Source of the DNA: Lachnospiraceae bacterium
GTDB taxonomy: Bacteria; Bacillota; Clostridia; Lachnospirales; Lachnospiraceae
DNA length: 34,770 nt
Direction: 5' to 3'
Assembly (NCBI GenBank): GCA_016281085.1
Contig: JAEEHY010000075.1
Span: 1-34,770, forward strand
A program made the translations under genes and the position numbers. The notes under the pieces are model-generated. The model ran no database searches and was not told the origin of the DNA. It was given only the letters and a program-made list of their open reading frames with translations. The stretch's first letter is position 1. Every line of letters begins with the position of its first letter. This document shows, piece after piece, positions 24,125 to 33,600 of this stretch.

Positions 24125-25486
24125 ATGAAGAAACTGAGTGTACTACTAATTGCTATGGTCGGATGTTTAAGTTTATCGGCTTGTGAAGGGACTGAGTTTG
24201 ATCCGAGTGCGATAGAGAATATGACACGTACGGTTGATGAGGTCACTTCAACATTAGATGATATGCAGACCTATATAGGGGAAATTCAGGAGTCGGTACA
24301 GGCCGGAATAGACAATACCAATGCAATTATGGAATGGTATAAGACCGAAGCCTGGGAGGACAATCCCTGGATAAGCACGCCTATTACAGAAGATCAGGTT
24401 GAGGATCTTATAGAGGTTGGTCAGAAGGAGATCAATTCATATCTGGGAGAGAATGCGGTGTATGATATTCTCAGCAATGAGGATATTGAGTATTTCAACA
24501 AGCTTTTTAATGATGAGGAAGTTAACGGATTTCTCCTCAGCACTTATGAGAAGCCCGAGTCCTGTGATGTTTATGAAGTACTGAAAAGAGACGGTAATAT
24601 CATCAGGAAGCTCGGAGTGGAAGAGAGGGAGAAAAAGGGTGCCGAGAATATCGCCGGCAAGATATCCGAAAAAGATATAAATGAATTGCTGACCGAATAT
24701 CTCGGTATAACAAATGATGATCTTATCTCTCCGGTTGCATTATCTGAACGCTCCGGAAGCGATAAGAAATACCTGTATCTTGATGAGAAGCTTAAATGCA
24801 GGGAGCTTGTTTGTAACGGAGGCTTTTACTACAATAATATTTATGTTGTTATGATGCGTGATGCCAAAGGTGATACACCGTTTTCACTTACTGCATTAAC
24901 GAAACAGGATGACGGAAGCATAAAGATCAGTATGAATTACTGGAGCGATGATATGTCGGCAGTAGAGTGGGATGGTTCGTTCCTGTATGATCTGTATGAT
25001 ATGATGCAGTACACGGATCTTAGAAATGTTATATCGATACCGGGAATTGACGGGGATATATCATTGGGATCGGTTATGAGTGATCTGTCTGCATTCGGTA
25101 TTTCAGGTGAAAACATTGCGGATGCCGCACAGCTTGTTTCAAAAGCAAAGGATAAAACCAAGACATACATGCAGGAGTTTGATGGATATCAGGTGTACTT
25201 CAGCAATATCGATCCATCTTCCGCAGCTGATTTTGTAATCTCACAGATAGATGTGACATCAGGTGACTTCAAGACGGCGGAAGGAATTGGACTGGGTTCT
25301 ACCATTGAAGATATTAAGGAGGCATACGGTAACGGAATAGATGCCGGATATATTGAGGGAAAGAAGCAGGTTATATATGAAAAGGGTAAATACAGCATGC
25401 TCTTCCTTCTTAATAAAGCCGGAGAAGTAGAGGAAATGTCAGTGGTTCTCGCAGATGATATACTGAACGGAGATGACATTGAATAA
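24125..25486 (+). CDS. Lipoprotein of unknown function
   Basis: The 453-residue protein has a lipoprotein signal peptide (basic MKK, a hydrophobic core and the lipobox LSAC with Cys20), so it should be lipid-anchored on the outer face of the membrane. Residues ~28-72 form a long amphipathic helix (DEVTSTLDDMQTYIGEIQES), possibly coiled coil. The C-terminal ~60 residues (GLGSTIEDIKEAYGNGID, then YSMLFLLNKAGEVEEMSVV) resemble a small domain seen in other Clostridial lipoproteins, recognised only by pattern. No enzyme motif is visible. GGAGG lies seven to eight bases before the ATG. It ends 19 bases before ispF and probably shares its transcript. Confidence 0.85.
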   Translation: MKKLSVLLIAMVGCLSLSACEGTEFDPSAIENMTRTVDEVTSTLDDMQTYIGEIQESVQAGIDNTNAIMEWYKTEAWEDNPWISTPITEDQVEDLIEVGQKEINSYLGENAVYDILSNEDIEYFNKLFNDEEVNGFLLSTYEKPESCDVYEVLKRDGNIIRKLGVEEREKKGAENIAGKISEKDINELLTEYLGITNDDLISPVALSERSGSDKKYLYLDEKLKCRELVCNGGFYYNNIYVVMMRDAKGDTPFSLTALTKQDDGSIKISMNYWSDDMSAVEWDGSFLYDLYDMMQYTDLRNVISIPGIDGDISLGSVMSDLSAFGISGENIADAAQLVSKAKDKTKTYMQEFDGYQVYFSNIDPSSAADFVISQIDVTSGDFKTAEGIGLGSTIEDIKEAYGNGIDAGYIEGKKQVIYEKGKYSMLFLLNKAGEVEEMSVVLADDILNGDDIE

Positions 25487-25505
25487 GTGAAAGGCAGAAA
25501 CAAAA

Positions 25506-26057
25506 ATGCGTGTAGGTATGGGTTATGATGTTCACCGCCTTACAGAAGAACGTGATCTAATAATCGGGGGAGTGAAGATTCCCTATGAAAAAGGACTTTT
25601 AGGACATTCGGATGCGGATGTCCTATTGCATGCTATAATGGATGCTTTACTGGGAGCAGCGGCACTGGGAGACATAGGAAGTCATTTTCCGGATACAGAT
25701 GAGAAATACAGAGGAGCTGACAGTATTGAGCTTCTTAAGCTGGTTGGAGAGATGCTGTCTGACAATCAATATATAATAGACAACATTGATGCTACCATAA
25801 TCGCACAGAAACCAAAGATGCGTCCATATATAGATGAGATGAGGAATAATATCGCGAATGCCCTGTTGATCGATCTGTCGCAGGTTAATGTTAAAGCGAC
25901 AACTGAGGAAGGACTCGGATTTACGGGCAATGGTGATGGAATATCCTCTCAGGCGATATGTATGGTAAGTTCCGTAAAGGAACTGGAAAGTGTGTCTGTT
26001 GGCAGCAGTTTTGACAGATGCAGCGGTTGCAGCGGCTGTCCTGTGAATGATCGGTAA
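25506..26057 (+). CDS. ispF: 2-C-methyl-D-erythritol 2,4-cyclodiphosphate synthase with Cys-rich C-terminal tail
   Basis: IspF cyclises CDP-methylerythritol phosphate in the MEP pathway. The zinc ligands Asp8, His10 (GYDVHRL) and His42 ([19 protein letters not shown]) are present, as is the HSDADV motif. [13 protein letters not shown] matches the conserved C-terminal loop. The family is about 157 residues; this protein has 183. The extra ~25 residues end in [13 protein letters not shown], a CxxCxxC cluster (Cys172, Cys175, Cys178) that the enzyme reaction does not need. The tail could bind a metal or be a redox element (inference). The usual partner ispD is not adjacent. Confidence 0.95.
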   Translation: MRVGMGYDVHRLTEERDLIIGGVKIPYEKGLLGHSDADVLLHAIMDALLGAAALGDIGSHFPDTDEKYRGADSIELLKLVGEMLSDNQYIIDNIDATIIAQKPKMRPYIDEMRNNIANALLIDLSQVNVKATTEEGLGFTGNGDGISSQAICMVSSVKELESVSVGSSFDRCSGCSGCPVNDR

Positions 26058-26107
26058 CTGCCTGAACGGGTACGGGTTGCTTGTGAATATGCTGCAGGGA
26101 AATATTA

Positions 26108-26788
26108 ATGGGTTTTATACGGTATATAAAAGAAGAAATACAACTGATAAGAGAACGTGATCCCGCCATCCATTCCTGGATGGAGGTTTTTCTGTATCCG
26201 AGCTTCAGGGTTATGCTCCATTACAGGGTTGCCCACAGGTTATATCTTAACAGGCACTATTTTCTCGCGAGGTATATTTCTCAGAGAGCGGTAAGAAAAA
26301 CGGGCATTGAGATCCATCCGGGTGCGCAGATAGGATCCGGCTTCTTTATCGATCACGGCAGCGGTGTGATCATTGGTGAAACAACGATAATAGGAAACAA
26401 TGTAACTCTGTATCAGGGAGTTACGCTTGGAGGAACCGGTAAAGAAACAGGGAAGAGACATCCGACACTGGAAGACAATGTTATGGTTTCGGCCGGAGCC
26501 AAGGTCCTGGGATCCTTTACGATCGGAGCAGGCAGCAAGATAGGCGCAGGCTCTGTGGTCCTAGAGGAGGTCCCGCCCAACTGTACGGTTGTAGGCGTTC
26601 CGGGACGAGTCGTGAAGCGGGAGAATGAGGTTATCCCGAGAGAAAGTCTGGATCAGGTGCATCTTCCCGATCCTATCAAGGAGGATATTCAGAATCTTCA
26701 GCATGCCAATTCGGAGATCACCAATCGGCTGCTTGATCTTGAACGTGAACTGAAAAATATCAGGAAATCATCCGGTACCGCGGAATAG
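26108..26788 (+). CDS. cysE: Serine O-acetyltransferase
   Basis: CysE makes O-acetylserine from serine and acetyl-CoA, the first step of cysteine synthesis. The 226-residue protein has an N-terminal helical domain (RDPAIHSWMEVFLYPSFRVM, with HRLYLNRHYFLARYISQ) and a left-handed beta-helix of hexapeptide repeats (GAQIGSGFFIDHGSGVIIGE, GVTLGGTGKETGKRHPTLED). The acetyltransferase His in IDHGSG is visible. The C-terminal 40 residues form a charged helix. It lies immediately before cysS, as in Bacillus. No T-box leader is present in the 50-base gap after ispF. Confidence 0.95.
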   Translation: MGFIRYIKEEIQLIRERDPAIHSWMEVFLYPSFRVMLHYRVAHRLYLNRHYFLARYISQRAVRKTGIEIHPGAQIGSGFFIDHGSGVIIGETTIIGNNVTLYQGVTLGGTGKETGKRHPTLEDNVMVSAGAKVLGSFTIGAGSKIGAGSVVLEEVPPNCTVVGVPGRVVKRENEVIPRESLDQVHLPDPIKEDIQNLQHANSEITNRLLDLERELKNIRKSSGTAE

Positions 26789-26823
26789 AGTAACCGGAAT
26801 ATATAACACCATTGGAGAATATT

Positions 26824-28221
26824 ATGAAATTATTTAATTCGCTTACCAGAAATGTAGAAGAATTTGTTACCAATGAACCGGGAAAGGTATCAATGTATAC
26901 CTGCGGCCCGACTGTATATCATTACGCTCATATCGGGAACCTTAGAAGCTATATCTGTGAGGATATCCTTGAAAAGATACTGCGCTTTTCGGGATATGAT
27001 GTAAAAAGAGTCATGAATATAACAGACGTGGGACATCTTGCATCTGATGCGGATACCGGTGAGGACAAGATGCTGAAGGGCGCAAAAAGAGAGCATAAGA
27101 GCGTTATGGAGATAGCGCAGTTCTATACCGAAGCTTTTTTTGCTGACTGTGCCAAGCTGAATATAAAGACCCCCGATGTTGTTGAGCCCGCCACGAACTG
27201 CATTCCGGAGTTCATCAATATGATAGAGGGTCTGCTGGAAAAGGGTTATGCATATAAGGCCGGAGAGAATGTATATTTTGATACATCAAAGCTTGAGAAT
27301 TATTATGTGTTTGGTAATCAGAACGAAGATGAACTCAGGGTAGGTGTCCGCGATGATGTGACCGAGGATACCAATAAACGTAATAAGAATGATTTTGTCT
27401 TATGGTTTACCAAATCCAAATTCGAAGACCAGGCTCTTAAATGGGAGAGCCCCTGGGGTGTGGGATATCCAGGCTGGCATATTGAATGCTCCTGTATAGG
27501 TATGAAACATCTCGGAGAGAAGATGGATATACATTGCGGCGGAGTGGACAATATGTTCCCGCATCATACTAATGAGGTAGCGCAGAGCGAATCCTTTATC
27601 GGTCATAAGTGGTGCAATTACTGGTTCCACGTACATCATCTCAATGATGAAACCGGAAAGATGAGTAAGAGTAAAGGCGAATTCCTTACGGTATCCCTGC
27701 TTGAGGAGAAGGGATATGATCCTCTTGTGTACAGACTGTTCGCGCTGCAGTCGCATTATCGTAAGCCGCTTACGTTTTCGTTTGAGACTCTTGATCAGAC
27801 GGTAACAACTTATAAGAAGCTTAAGAGCAGGATAGCATCGATACCTGAAGACGGTGAAGCTGATAATGCTTCTGTTAAGGAATGGCATGACAAGTTTGCG
27901 GAGGCTGTGGGAAATGACTGTAATACAGCCATGGGACTTACTCTTCTGTACGATGTGATCAAAAGTGATCTTAACGGGGCCACCAAAAGAGCCATAATTG
28001 CGGATTATGATACTGTTTTATCTCTTGACCTGTTTAAAGCTCCGAAAGAGGATGAGATAGATGAAGAGCTCGTACATTTCGTCGAGGAGAAGATCGCAGA
28101 GAGAAGCGAAGCAAAAAAGGCCAGAGATTTCGCAAAGGCGGATGCAATCAGGGATGAGCTTAAAGCCAGAGGTATAATCATTAAGGATACCCGTGAGGGA
28201 GTGGAGTGGAGCAGGGAATAG
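26824..28221 (+). CDS. cysS: Cysteine--tRNA ligase
   Basis: CysS charges tRNA-Cys. The 465-residue class I synthetase has the zinc Cys27 in MYTCGPTVY, HIGN at 36-39, GWHIECS with further zinc ligands, HHTNEVAQSE and KMSKS at 279-283. The C-terminal anticodon-binding domain ends with AIRDELKARGIIIKDTREG. The ATG at 26824 has TTGGAG upstream and gives the family's usual MKLFNSLT start; an in-frame TTG at 26812 is less likely. The next start codon, of mrnC, follows after one base. Confidence 0.97.
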   Translation: MKLFNSLTRNVEEFVTNEPGKVSMYTCGPTVYHYAHIGNLRSYICEDILEKILRFSGYDVKRVMNITDVGHLASDADTGEDKMLKGAKREHKSVMEIAQFYTEAFFADCAKLNIKTPDVVEPATNCIPEFINMIEGLLEKGYAYKAGENVYFDTSKLENYYVFGNQNEDELRVGVRDDVTEDTNKRNKNDFVLWFTKSKFEDQALKWESPWGVGYPGWHIECSCIGMKHLGEKMDIHCGGVDNMFPHHTNEVAQSESFIGHKWCNYWFHVHHLNDETGKMSKSKGEFLTVSLLEEKGYDPLVYRLFALQSHYRKPLTFSFETLDQTVTTYKKLKSRIASIPEDGEADNASVKEWHDKFAEAVGNDCNTAMGLTLLYDVIKSDLNGATKRAIIADYDTVLSLDLFKAPKEDEIDEELVHFVEEKIAERSEAKKARDFAKADAIRDELKARGIIIKDTREGVEWSRE

Positions 28222-28222
28222 A

Positions 28223-28672
28223 ATGGATGTCGGCATTCTTGATAATATAAAGCTCAGGTTTGGGCTGGGAGAAGTTGATGTATCATCATATTCACCGCTG
28301 ACTCTGGCGTTTATCGGAGACTGTGTGTTTGATCTGGTCGTTAAGACGGTTATGGTTGAGAAGGCTAATTGTCCGGCTAACAAACTGCACAGGAAGACAA
28401 GTGCTCTGGTGAAGGCTGAATCACAATCCGTAATGGCGAAATGGTTTGCTGATAACAGTATATTGACGGAAAATGAGATCGCAATATACAGGCGGGGGAG
28501 GAATGCCAAATCGGCGACCACTGCCAAGAATGCTTCCGTAGGAGACTACAGAAGGGCTACCGGAGTTGAGGCACTTATAGGATATCATTATCTGTCGGGT
28601 AATACGGAAAGACTTGTGGAGTTAATAAAGCTTGGAATGGAGGCCGTGGAAGCAGGTTCTGGCAATCCGTGA
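28223..28672 (+). CDS. mrnC: Mini-ribonuclease III
   Basis: Mini-III is an RNase III-fold enzyme without a dsRNA-binding domain that matures 23S rRNA ends in Firmicutes. The 149-residue protein has the catalytic-helix motif LAFIGDCVFDLVVK (usual form AYIGDAVYEL) and the second acidic motif VEALIGYHYLSG. RRGRNAKSATTAKNASVGDYR is the family's basic loop. GCAGGGA precedes the ATG. The cysS-mrnC-rlmB order matches Bacillus. Confidence 0.95.
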   Translation: MDVGILDNIKLRFGLGEVDVSSYSPLTLAFIGDCVFDLVVKTVMVEKANCPANKLHRKTSALVKAESQSVMAKWFADNSILTENEIAIYRRGRNAKSATTAKNASVGDYRRATGVEALIGYHYLSGNTERLVELIKLGMEAVEAGSGNP

Positions 28673-28705
28673 CCAATGGTTTGGAGTGACTGAAAAGGGA
28701 GAAAT

Positions 28706-29449
28706 ATGGCATATCAGGAATCTTATATAGAGGGAAGAAATGCTGTCCTGGAAGCATTGCGTTCGGGCAGAACGATAGACAAGCTGTTTATTCTGGACGG
28801 TTGTCATGACGGTCCCGTTATGACGATCAAGCGTGAAGCCGCCAAGAGGGATATAATACTCAAATACGTTGACAAAGACAGACTTGATCAGATGAGCTCC
28901 ACGGGGCATCATCAGGGTGTGGTTGCCCAGACGGCAGCATACGATTATGCGGATGTAAGCGATATTCTGGATAATGCAAGAAATAAAGGTGAGGATCCTT
29001 TTGTATTTATACTGGACAATATAGTCGATCCTCATAATCTTGGCGCTATAATAAGAACGGCCAATCTTTGCGGGGCACATGGGGTGATAATACCCAAGAA
29101 CAGGGCAGTAGGACTTACGGCGACAGTTGCAAGAACTTCGGCAGGAGCGATCAACTACACACCTGTTGCCAAGGTTACCAATATCGGCAAGACCATAGAG
29201 GAACTGAAAAAAGAAGGCCTGTGGTTCGTATGTGCGGATATGTCAGGAACAGTAATGTATAAACATAATCTGACAGGTCCCATAGGTATGGTGGTGGGAG
29301 CAGAGGGTGAAGGTGTCAGCAGGCTTGTGAAGGAAAAGTGTGACTACATTGCGTCCATCCCCATGAAGGGAGATATTGATTCGCTCAATGCATCTGTGGC
29401 TGCCGGCGTGCTTGCTTATGAAATCGTCAGACAGAGACTGAACGGATGA
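28706..29449 (+). CDS. rlmB: 23S rRNA (guanosine-2'-O-)-methyltransferase RlmB family (SpoU/TrmH)
   Basis: This SPOUT methyltransferase of 247 residues is predicted to 2'-O-methylate a guanosine in 23S rRNA. An N-terminal substrate-binding domain (IEGRNAVLEALRSG, HHQGVVAQ) precedes the catalytic knot, with motif 1 LDNIVDPHNLGAIIRTA, motif 2 MVVGAEGEGVSRLV and motif 3 IPMKGDIDSLNASVAAGV. All three SpoU motifs are intact. AAAGGGAG lies upstream. In Bacillus the next gene is rae1 (yacP); here the next gene is sigH directly. Confidence 0.93.
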   Translation: MAYQESYIEGRNAVLEALRSGRTIDKLFILDGCHDGPVMTIKREAAKRDIILKYVDKDRLDQMSSTGHHQGVVAQTAAYDYADVSDILDNARNKGEDPFVFILDNIVDPHNLGAIIRTANLCGAHGVIIPKNRAVGLTATVARTSAGAINYTPVAKVTNIGKTIEELKKEGLWFVCADMSGTVMYKHNLTGPIGMVVGAEGEGVSRLVKEKCDYIASIPMKGDIDSLNASVAAGVLAYEIVRQRLNG

Positions 29450-29500
29450 TATTCGGTTTTCTGAAGCATAAAGCACAGCTTATTCATTTGGGGAACAGAT

Positions 29501-30142
29501 ATGGTTAACATTGATAAATATGAAGGAATATCCGATTCGGAGCTCATTATAAGACTTAGGGACGGACAGCGCGATATAACGGATTATATCATGGAAAAGT
29601 ATAAGGATCTGGTAAAGAGTAAAGCCAGATCCATGTTTATTCTGGGAGCTGATAATGATGACCTGATACAGGAAGGGATGATAGGTCTGTTTAAGGCGAT
29701 ACGTGATTTTGATGCGGGCAGGGATGCAAGCTTCTATACCTTTGCAGAACTGTGTATCTCCCGTCAGATTTATACTGCGGTACAGGCATCGAGAAGGCAG
29801 AAGCATATACCGCTAAATAACTACATTTCACTGTACAGGAACGCATCCGATGATGCGGATGATGACAAGTATCTGATAGATTCATTGCAGCTTTCGGGGA
29901 ACAGAAGTCCTGAGGAACTTGTGATCGACAGGGAAAATGTTGATATTCTGGAGCAGCGTATAGAAGAGAGCCTGAGCACGTTTGAAAAGCAGGTACTTGA
30001 TCTCTATGTTACGGGAATGTCATATGTTCAGATAGCAAGAGTTCTCGGAAAGGATGAGAAATCCACAGACAATGCACTGCAGAGAGTTAAGATGAAGATA
30101 AAGAAAATACTAAAGGAAGATGAGAGATATAAAAACCCCTGA
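29501..30142 (+). CDS. sigH: RNA polymerase sigma factor SigH (Spo0H) family
   Basis: The 213-residue sigma-70-family protein has region 2 with DLIQEGMIGLFKAIRDFD and FYTFAELCISRQIYTAVQASRRQKH. Region 4 contains FEKQVLDLYVTGMSYVQIARVLGKDEKSTDNALQRVK, a clear helix-turn-helix. Length, motif spelling and its place after rlmB identify SigH, which drives early sporulation, stationary-phase and competence genes in Bacillus. Whether this organism sporulates cannot be told from the window. GGGGAAC precedes the ATG. The stop codon lies inside a terminator hairpin. Confidence 0.93.
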   Translation: MVNIDKYEGISDSELIIRLRDGQRDITDYIMEKYKDLVKSKARSMFILGADNDDLIQEGMIGLFKAIRDFDAGRDASFYTFAELCISRQIYTAVQASRRQKHIPLNNYISLYRNASDDADDDKYLIDSLQLSGNRSPEELVIDRENVDILEQRIEESLSTFEKQVLDLYVTGMSYVQIARVLGKDEKSTDNALQRVKMKIKKILKEDERYKNP

Positions 30143-30171
30143 ATGTATGTTGAACATACTTCAGGGGTTTT
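30132..30171. terminator. Bidirectional intrinsic terminator shared by sigH and tRNA-Thr
   Basis: AAACCCCTGA(a)TGTATGT and its near-complement ending CAGGGGTTTT form a strong stem with a small loop. On the + strand it is followed by TTTTA; on the - strand by TTTTTATATC. The left arm contains the last codons and the stop of sigH, and the right end lies two bases from the 3' end of tRNA-Thr. Confidence 0.8.
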
Positions 30172-30172
30172 A

Positions 30173-30245
<73 letters not shown>

Positions 30246-30264
30246 TTGGAATTGACACTTGATT

Positions 30265-30293
30265 AGTATATCGTTATTTCGGGGTATAGTCAA
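30265..30293 (-). promoter_or_regulatory. tRNA-Thr promoter
   Basis: On the - strand TTGACT (30288-30293) and TATACT (30265-30270) are exactly 17 bases apart. Initiation would be near 30258, about 13 bases before the mature tRNA 5' end. Confidence 0.85.
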
Positions 30294-30622
30294 CTGTTTT
30301 TTGATTTAAGTGGGTGGAATTTTCTTATCTGTTACTATACAGTGAGTAATTACTTGAATTATTGTGATACCAATTTCGATTGCGGTAGAGCAGAAGTTAC
30401 TTTATAACATTTTCACAAAGATTCGTATTTGAATTTTGTGATATAGTAACAAAGTTAATTTTGGTACTTGTAAGTGTTAAAAGTTTTGTGCTAATATACG
30501 TTTTGCAAATTGATTGCTGATCATTGCGAGTCTGTTCGTATTCAGTTTAATTCAATTCATGGCATTCGCCGAATAATCTAAAGCAGATAAAAGATACAGG
30601 ATGAAAAGAATAGGAAGGAGAT
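30294..30622. other. Intergenic region upstream of essC
   Basis: About 330 AT-rich bases contain no credible gene. An imperfect dyad at 30413-30441 (TCACAAA...TTTGTGA, with inner ATTC/GAAT) lies about 30 bases upstream of the best promoter candidate and could be a regulator site. TTACTATACAG near 30332 resembles the repeat terminus weakly. No esx, RNA gene or riboswitch was recognised. Confidence 0.5.
30468..30497 (+). promoter_or_regulatory. Candidate promoter for essC
   Basis: TTGTAA at 30468-30473 and TAATAT at 30492-30497 are 18 bases apart, giving a leader of about 120 bases before the essC start. The match is moderate and the region is AT-rich. Confidence 0.35.
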
Positions 30623-33600
30623 ATGCGTACAATTATAAGATTTTGCAATTCGTATGCATTGGAGGAGTTCGTCTATACCGGCTTGCAGACAGAAGGACAG
30701 GAAGAGTTCAGGGATATACGGCTTCGCAGGGAAAGGTTCGGTCTGTCGTCAGACCAGGTCATTTCTATGTCCATATCATTGCACAGTGTGATCATTAATG
30801 AGGACCTCTCCAATGCATGTTTTATAAAGTTGGGCAGATCGGATACCCGTGAAAACGTAATTACGGAGGACACAGAGCTGAGATTGATCACTAAGGGTAA
30901 AGAGGAGATCAGGATGTACGTGTTTTTTGAAACAGAGTCCGAAATGTGTTTTTACAGGATGGAAAGAGGCCGTGCTGTATCCCTGGGAAGAAGTATTAAT
31001 CAAACTATCAGTTGCATCGAAGATGCATTTTTGGCTGATACACATTTAATGTTAAGGGCTGCAAATGACGGAGGCAGGCTTAACGTAAAAGGAAGGGAGG
31101 GATGTTATTTAAACACCCAATATGTTGGTCATATGGAGTCGGCTGCTGTCGGTTACGGTGATGTGATAACGGCAGGAGATATCCGTATACTTTGGCTTGA
31201 TGATTGTATAGGGATAGAGAAGCTTACCGGTTATACAACAAAGACCGGCGGCAACAGACTTTGTATAGTCAGACTTGAGAAACCGGAAAAGTACAATGAT
31301 ATGGTTCTGAAACCGGGCAGTGATCTGAAGAAGGAGTTTATCCCCTCACCAAGAAGCATGGGAGTAACGGATAATTCCGAAATAGAGCTTGATCCGCCTC
31401 CTCCAAGGAAGGAAATAAGAAAACAGCCCGCTGTGCTCAGTGTGGGTCCGGCATTTACAATGGCTGTACCGATGAGTATAGGCTGCGGATTGTATATCTA
31501 CTCGGCTTCGGGATCAGGCTTTGCAGGTTCTGCAGCCTATATGTATACAGGGTTGGTCACGGCGATCACATCTGCGTTACTTGGAGTTATGTGGGCAGTG
31601 ATCAATATACGCAGTCAGAAAAAGATACTGCGTGGGGAAGAGGAACTGAGAAACCGTACATATGCCGAATACATCAGGAAAAGCAACAGAAAAATACTGG
31701 AAAAATACAGATATAATTCGAATATTCTGCTTAGGAACTATCCGTCTGTCGCTGAATTGGCCGGAAGCAATTATATGTCCTGTCTGTGGAGCAGAGAAAT
31801 AAAGGATGTGGATTTCTTTAAATACAGATTGGGAACCGGTTCCGTTGCCTTTGAGGCGCAGATAAAGGTTCCAAAGGAGAGATTTCAAATGGTTCCGGAT
31901 GAGCTGTCTGAACTTCCGTCGATGCTCAGGAATAAATATTCTTATATGCATGATGTACCTGTCTGTATAGATCTGGCTACAGATCGTTTGATAGGATTTG
32001 TATCGTCTGCACCGGACGAACTGCTGCAGATGTTCCTTAACATATCGCTCCAGATTGCAGCCTTATCTGATCCGTATCTTGTCAAAATGCTCTTTCTGTT
32101 TTCAGAAAATTTAATATCGGAGAAGGCAGTTGAGATCATGCACTGGCTTCCTCATGTACAGGATGTTGATGAACACCGTGTGTGCCTTGATAAGGACAGA
32201 TGCAGTGATGAAATATGTCTGCTTGAACAGGAAATCAGGGGAGTAAACTCAGAGGACGTTAAATATATAATTCTCACTGATGACTATCGGAATATAACAC
32301 CTGCACTCAGGCGTGAGGCATCCGTAAGCATATGCCTGTTCGCCGGGGAGTATCACTCGCTGCCTGCTTCCTGCGGTAAGGTGGTAAGAAATGATACCTC
32401 GTTCAGAGGGATGGTAAGTACAGGAGAGGGCAATATCAGAAAGGAGATTAAGTTCGATAATATATCACTGAAGGATGCGGTGGGCTTTGTGCGAAGACTT
32501 GCGGGAGTCAGGTACATAAAGGAAGGGGGTCACAGAGAGATACCATCCAAGGTTACCCTTCCACAGCTCTTTGGTGTAAAGCTTATAAGCGACGAACTGG
32601 TAATTGAAAACTGGAAAAAGAACAATACCGGTTACAGTATCAGGGCACCTATCGGAATGGCAGAAGACCTAAGAGTGATATATCTTGATCTGCATGAAAA
32701 AATGCATGGACCGCACGGGCTTATTGCAGGGATGACAGGAAGCGGAAAGAGTGAAATGCTTCAGACACTGATCCTTTCACTTGCTGTCAGATATCCGCCT
32801 TCGGAAATAGGTTTTTTCCTTATAGATTACAAGGGAGGAGGCATGGCTAATCTTTTTGAAAAGCTGCCTCACATGGTTGGAAGTATATCCAATCTCTCGG
32901 GAAATATGATACACAGGGCAATGGTGTCAATAAGAAGCGAAAATGAAAGACGCCAGAGACTGTTCCTTAAGGCCGGTGTCAATTCAATAAAGGATTACGG
33001 AAGACTGTTCGGCCTTGGGAGGGTTGATGAACCTTTGCCGCATATACTTATCATTATCGATGAGTTTGCTGAATTGAAGCGAGAGGAACCGGAGTTTATG
33101 AAGGAGCTGATAAGTGTGGCACAGGTAGGCAGGAGCCTGGGAGTTCATCTGATACTTGCAACGCAGAAACCTTCCGGTACCGTGGATGATAATATATTCT
33201 GCAATTCGAGATTCAGAATATGCTTAAGGGTGCAGGATAAGCAGGACAGTAATGATATGCTGCTCCGACCGGATGCCGCCTATATATCCAATCCGGGCCG
33301 GGCATTTTTGCAGGTCGGTAATGATGAATTGTTTGAGGCATTTCAGGCTGCTTATACGATGGAACCCTATGTTGAGGACAGTAATCAGACGAAAGTCTGT
33401 CTCGTTGACAGATATGGAAGAAGACATGAGATCGAACTGCCGGAAAAAGATGGGAAAATAAACGGGAGTGATAATTGGGAAGATGAGTCGTATCCGACGC
33501 ATTTCTCGATGATACTGGATACGTTGATAAGGTGTTACGGATCGGCGGAATATCCGGTGATTTCGAAGCTGTGGCTGCCTGTTCTGCCGGAAAAGATCGA

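Noticed and set aside
24125-24190. Second possible lipobox cysteine (Cys14) in the lipoprotein
   Set aside because: The residues before Cys20 (LSAC) fit the lipobox far better than those before Cys14.
26058-26107. T-box or other riboswitch before cysE-cysS
   Set aside because: The gap is only 50 bases and contains no specifier-loop or T-box sequence.
30332-30354. Fourth copy of the leader repeat near TTACTATACAGTGAGTAA
   Set aside because: Only about ten bases resemble the terminus and no internal hairpin or partner terminus follows.
30601-30798. 65-residue frame starting MKRIGRRYAYNYK
   Set aside because: It overlaps the start of essC in another frame; the essC frame continues for 1382 codons with clear EssC motifs and has the better binding site.
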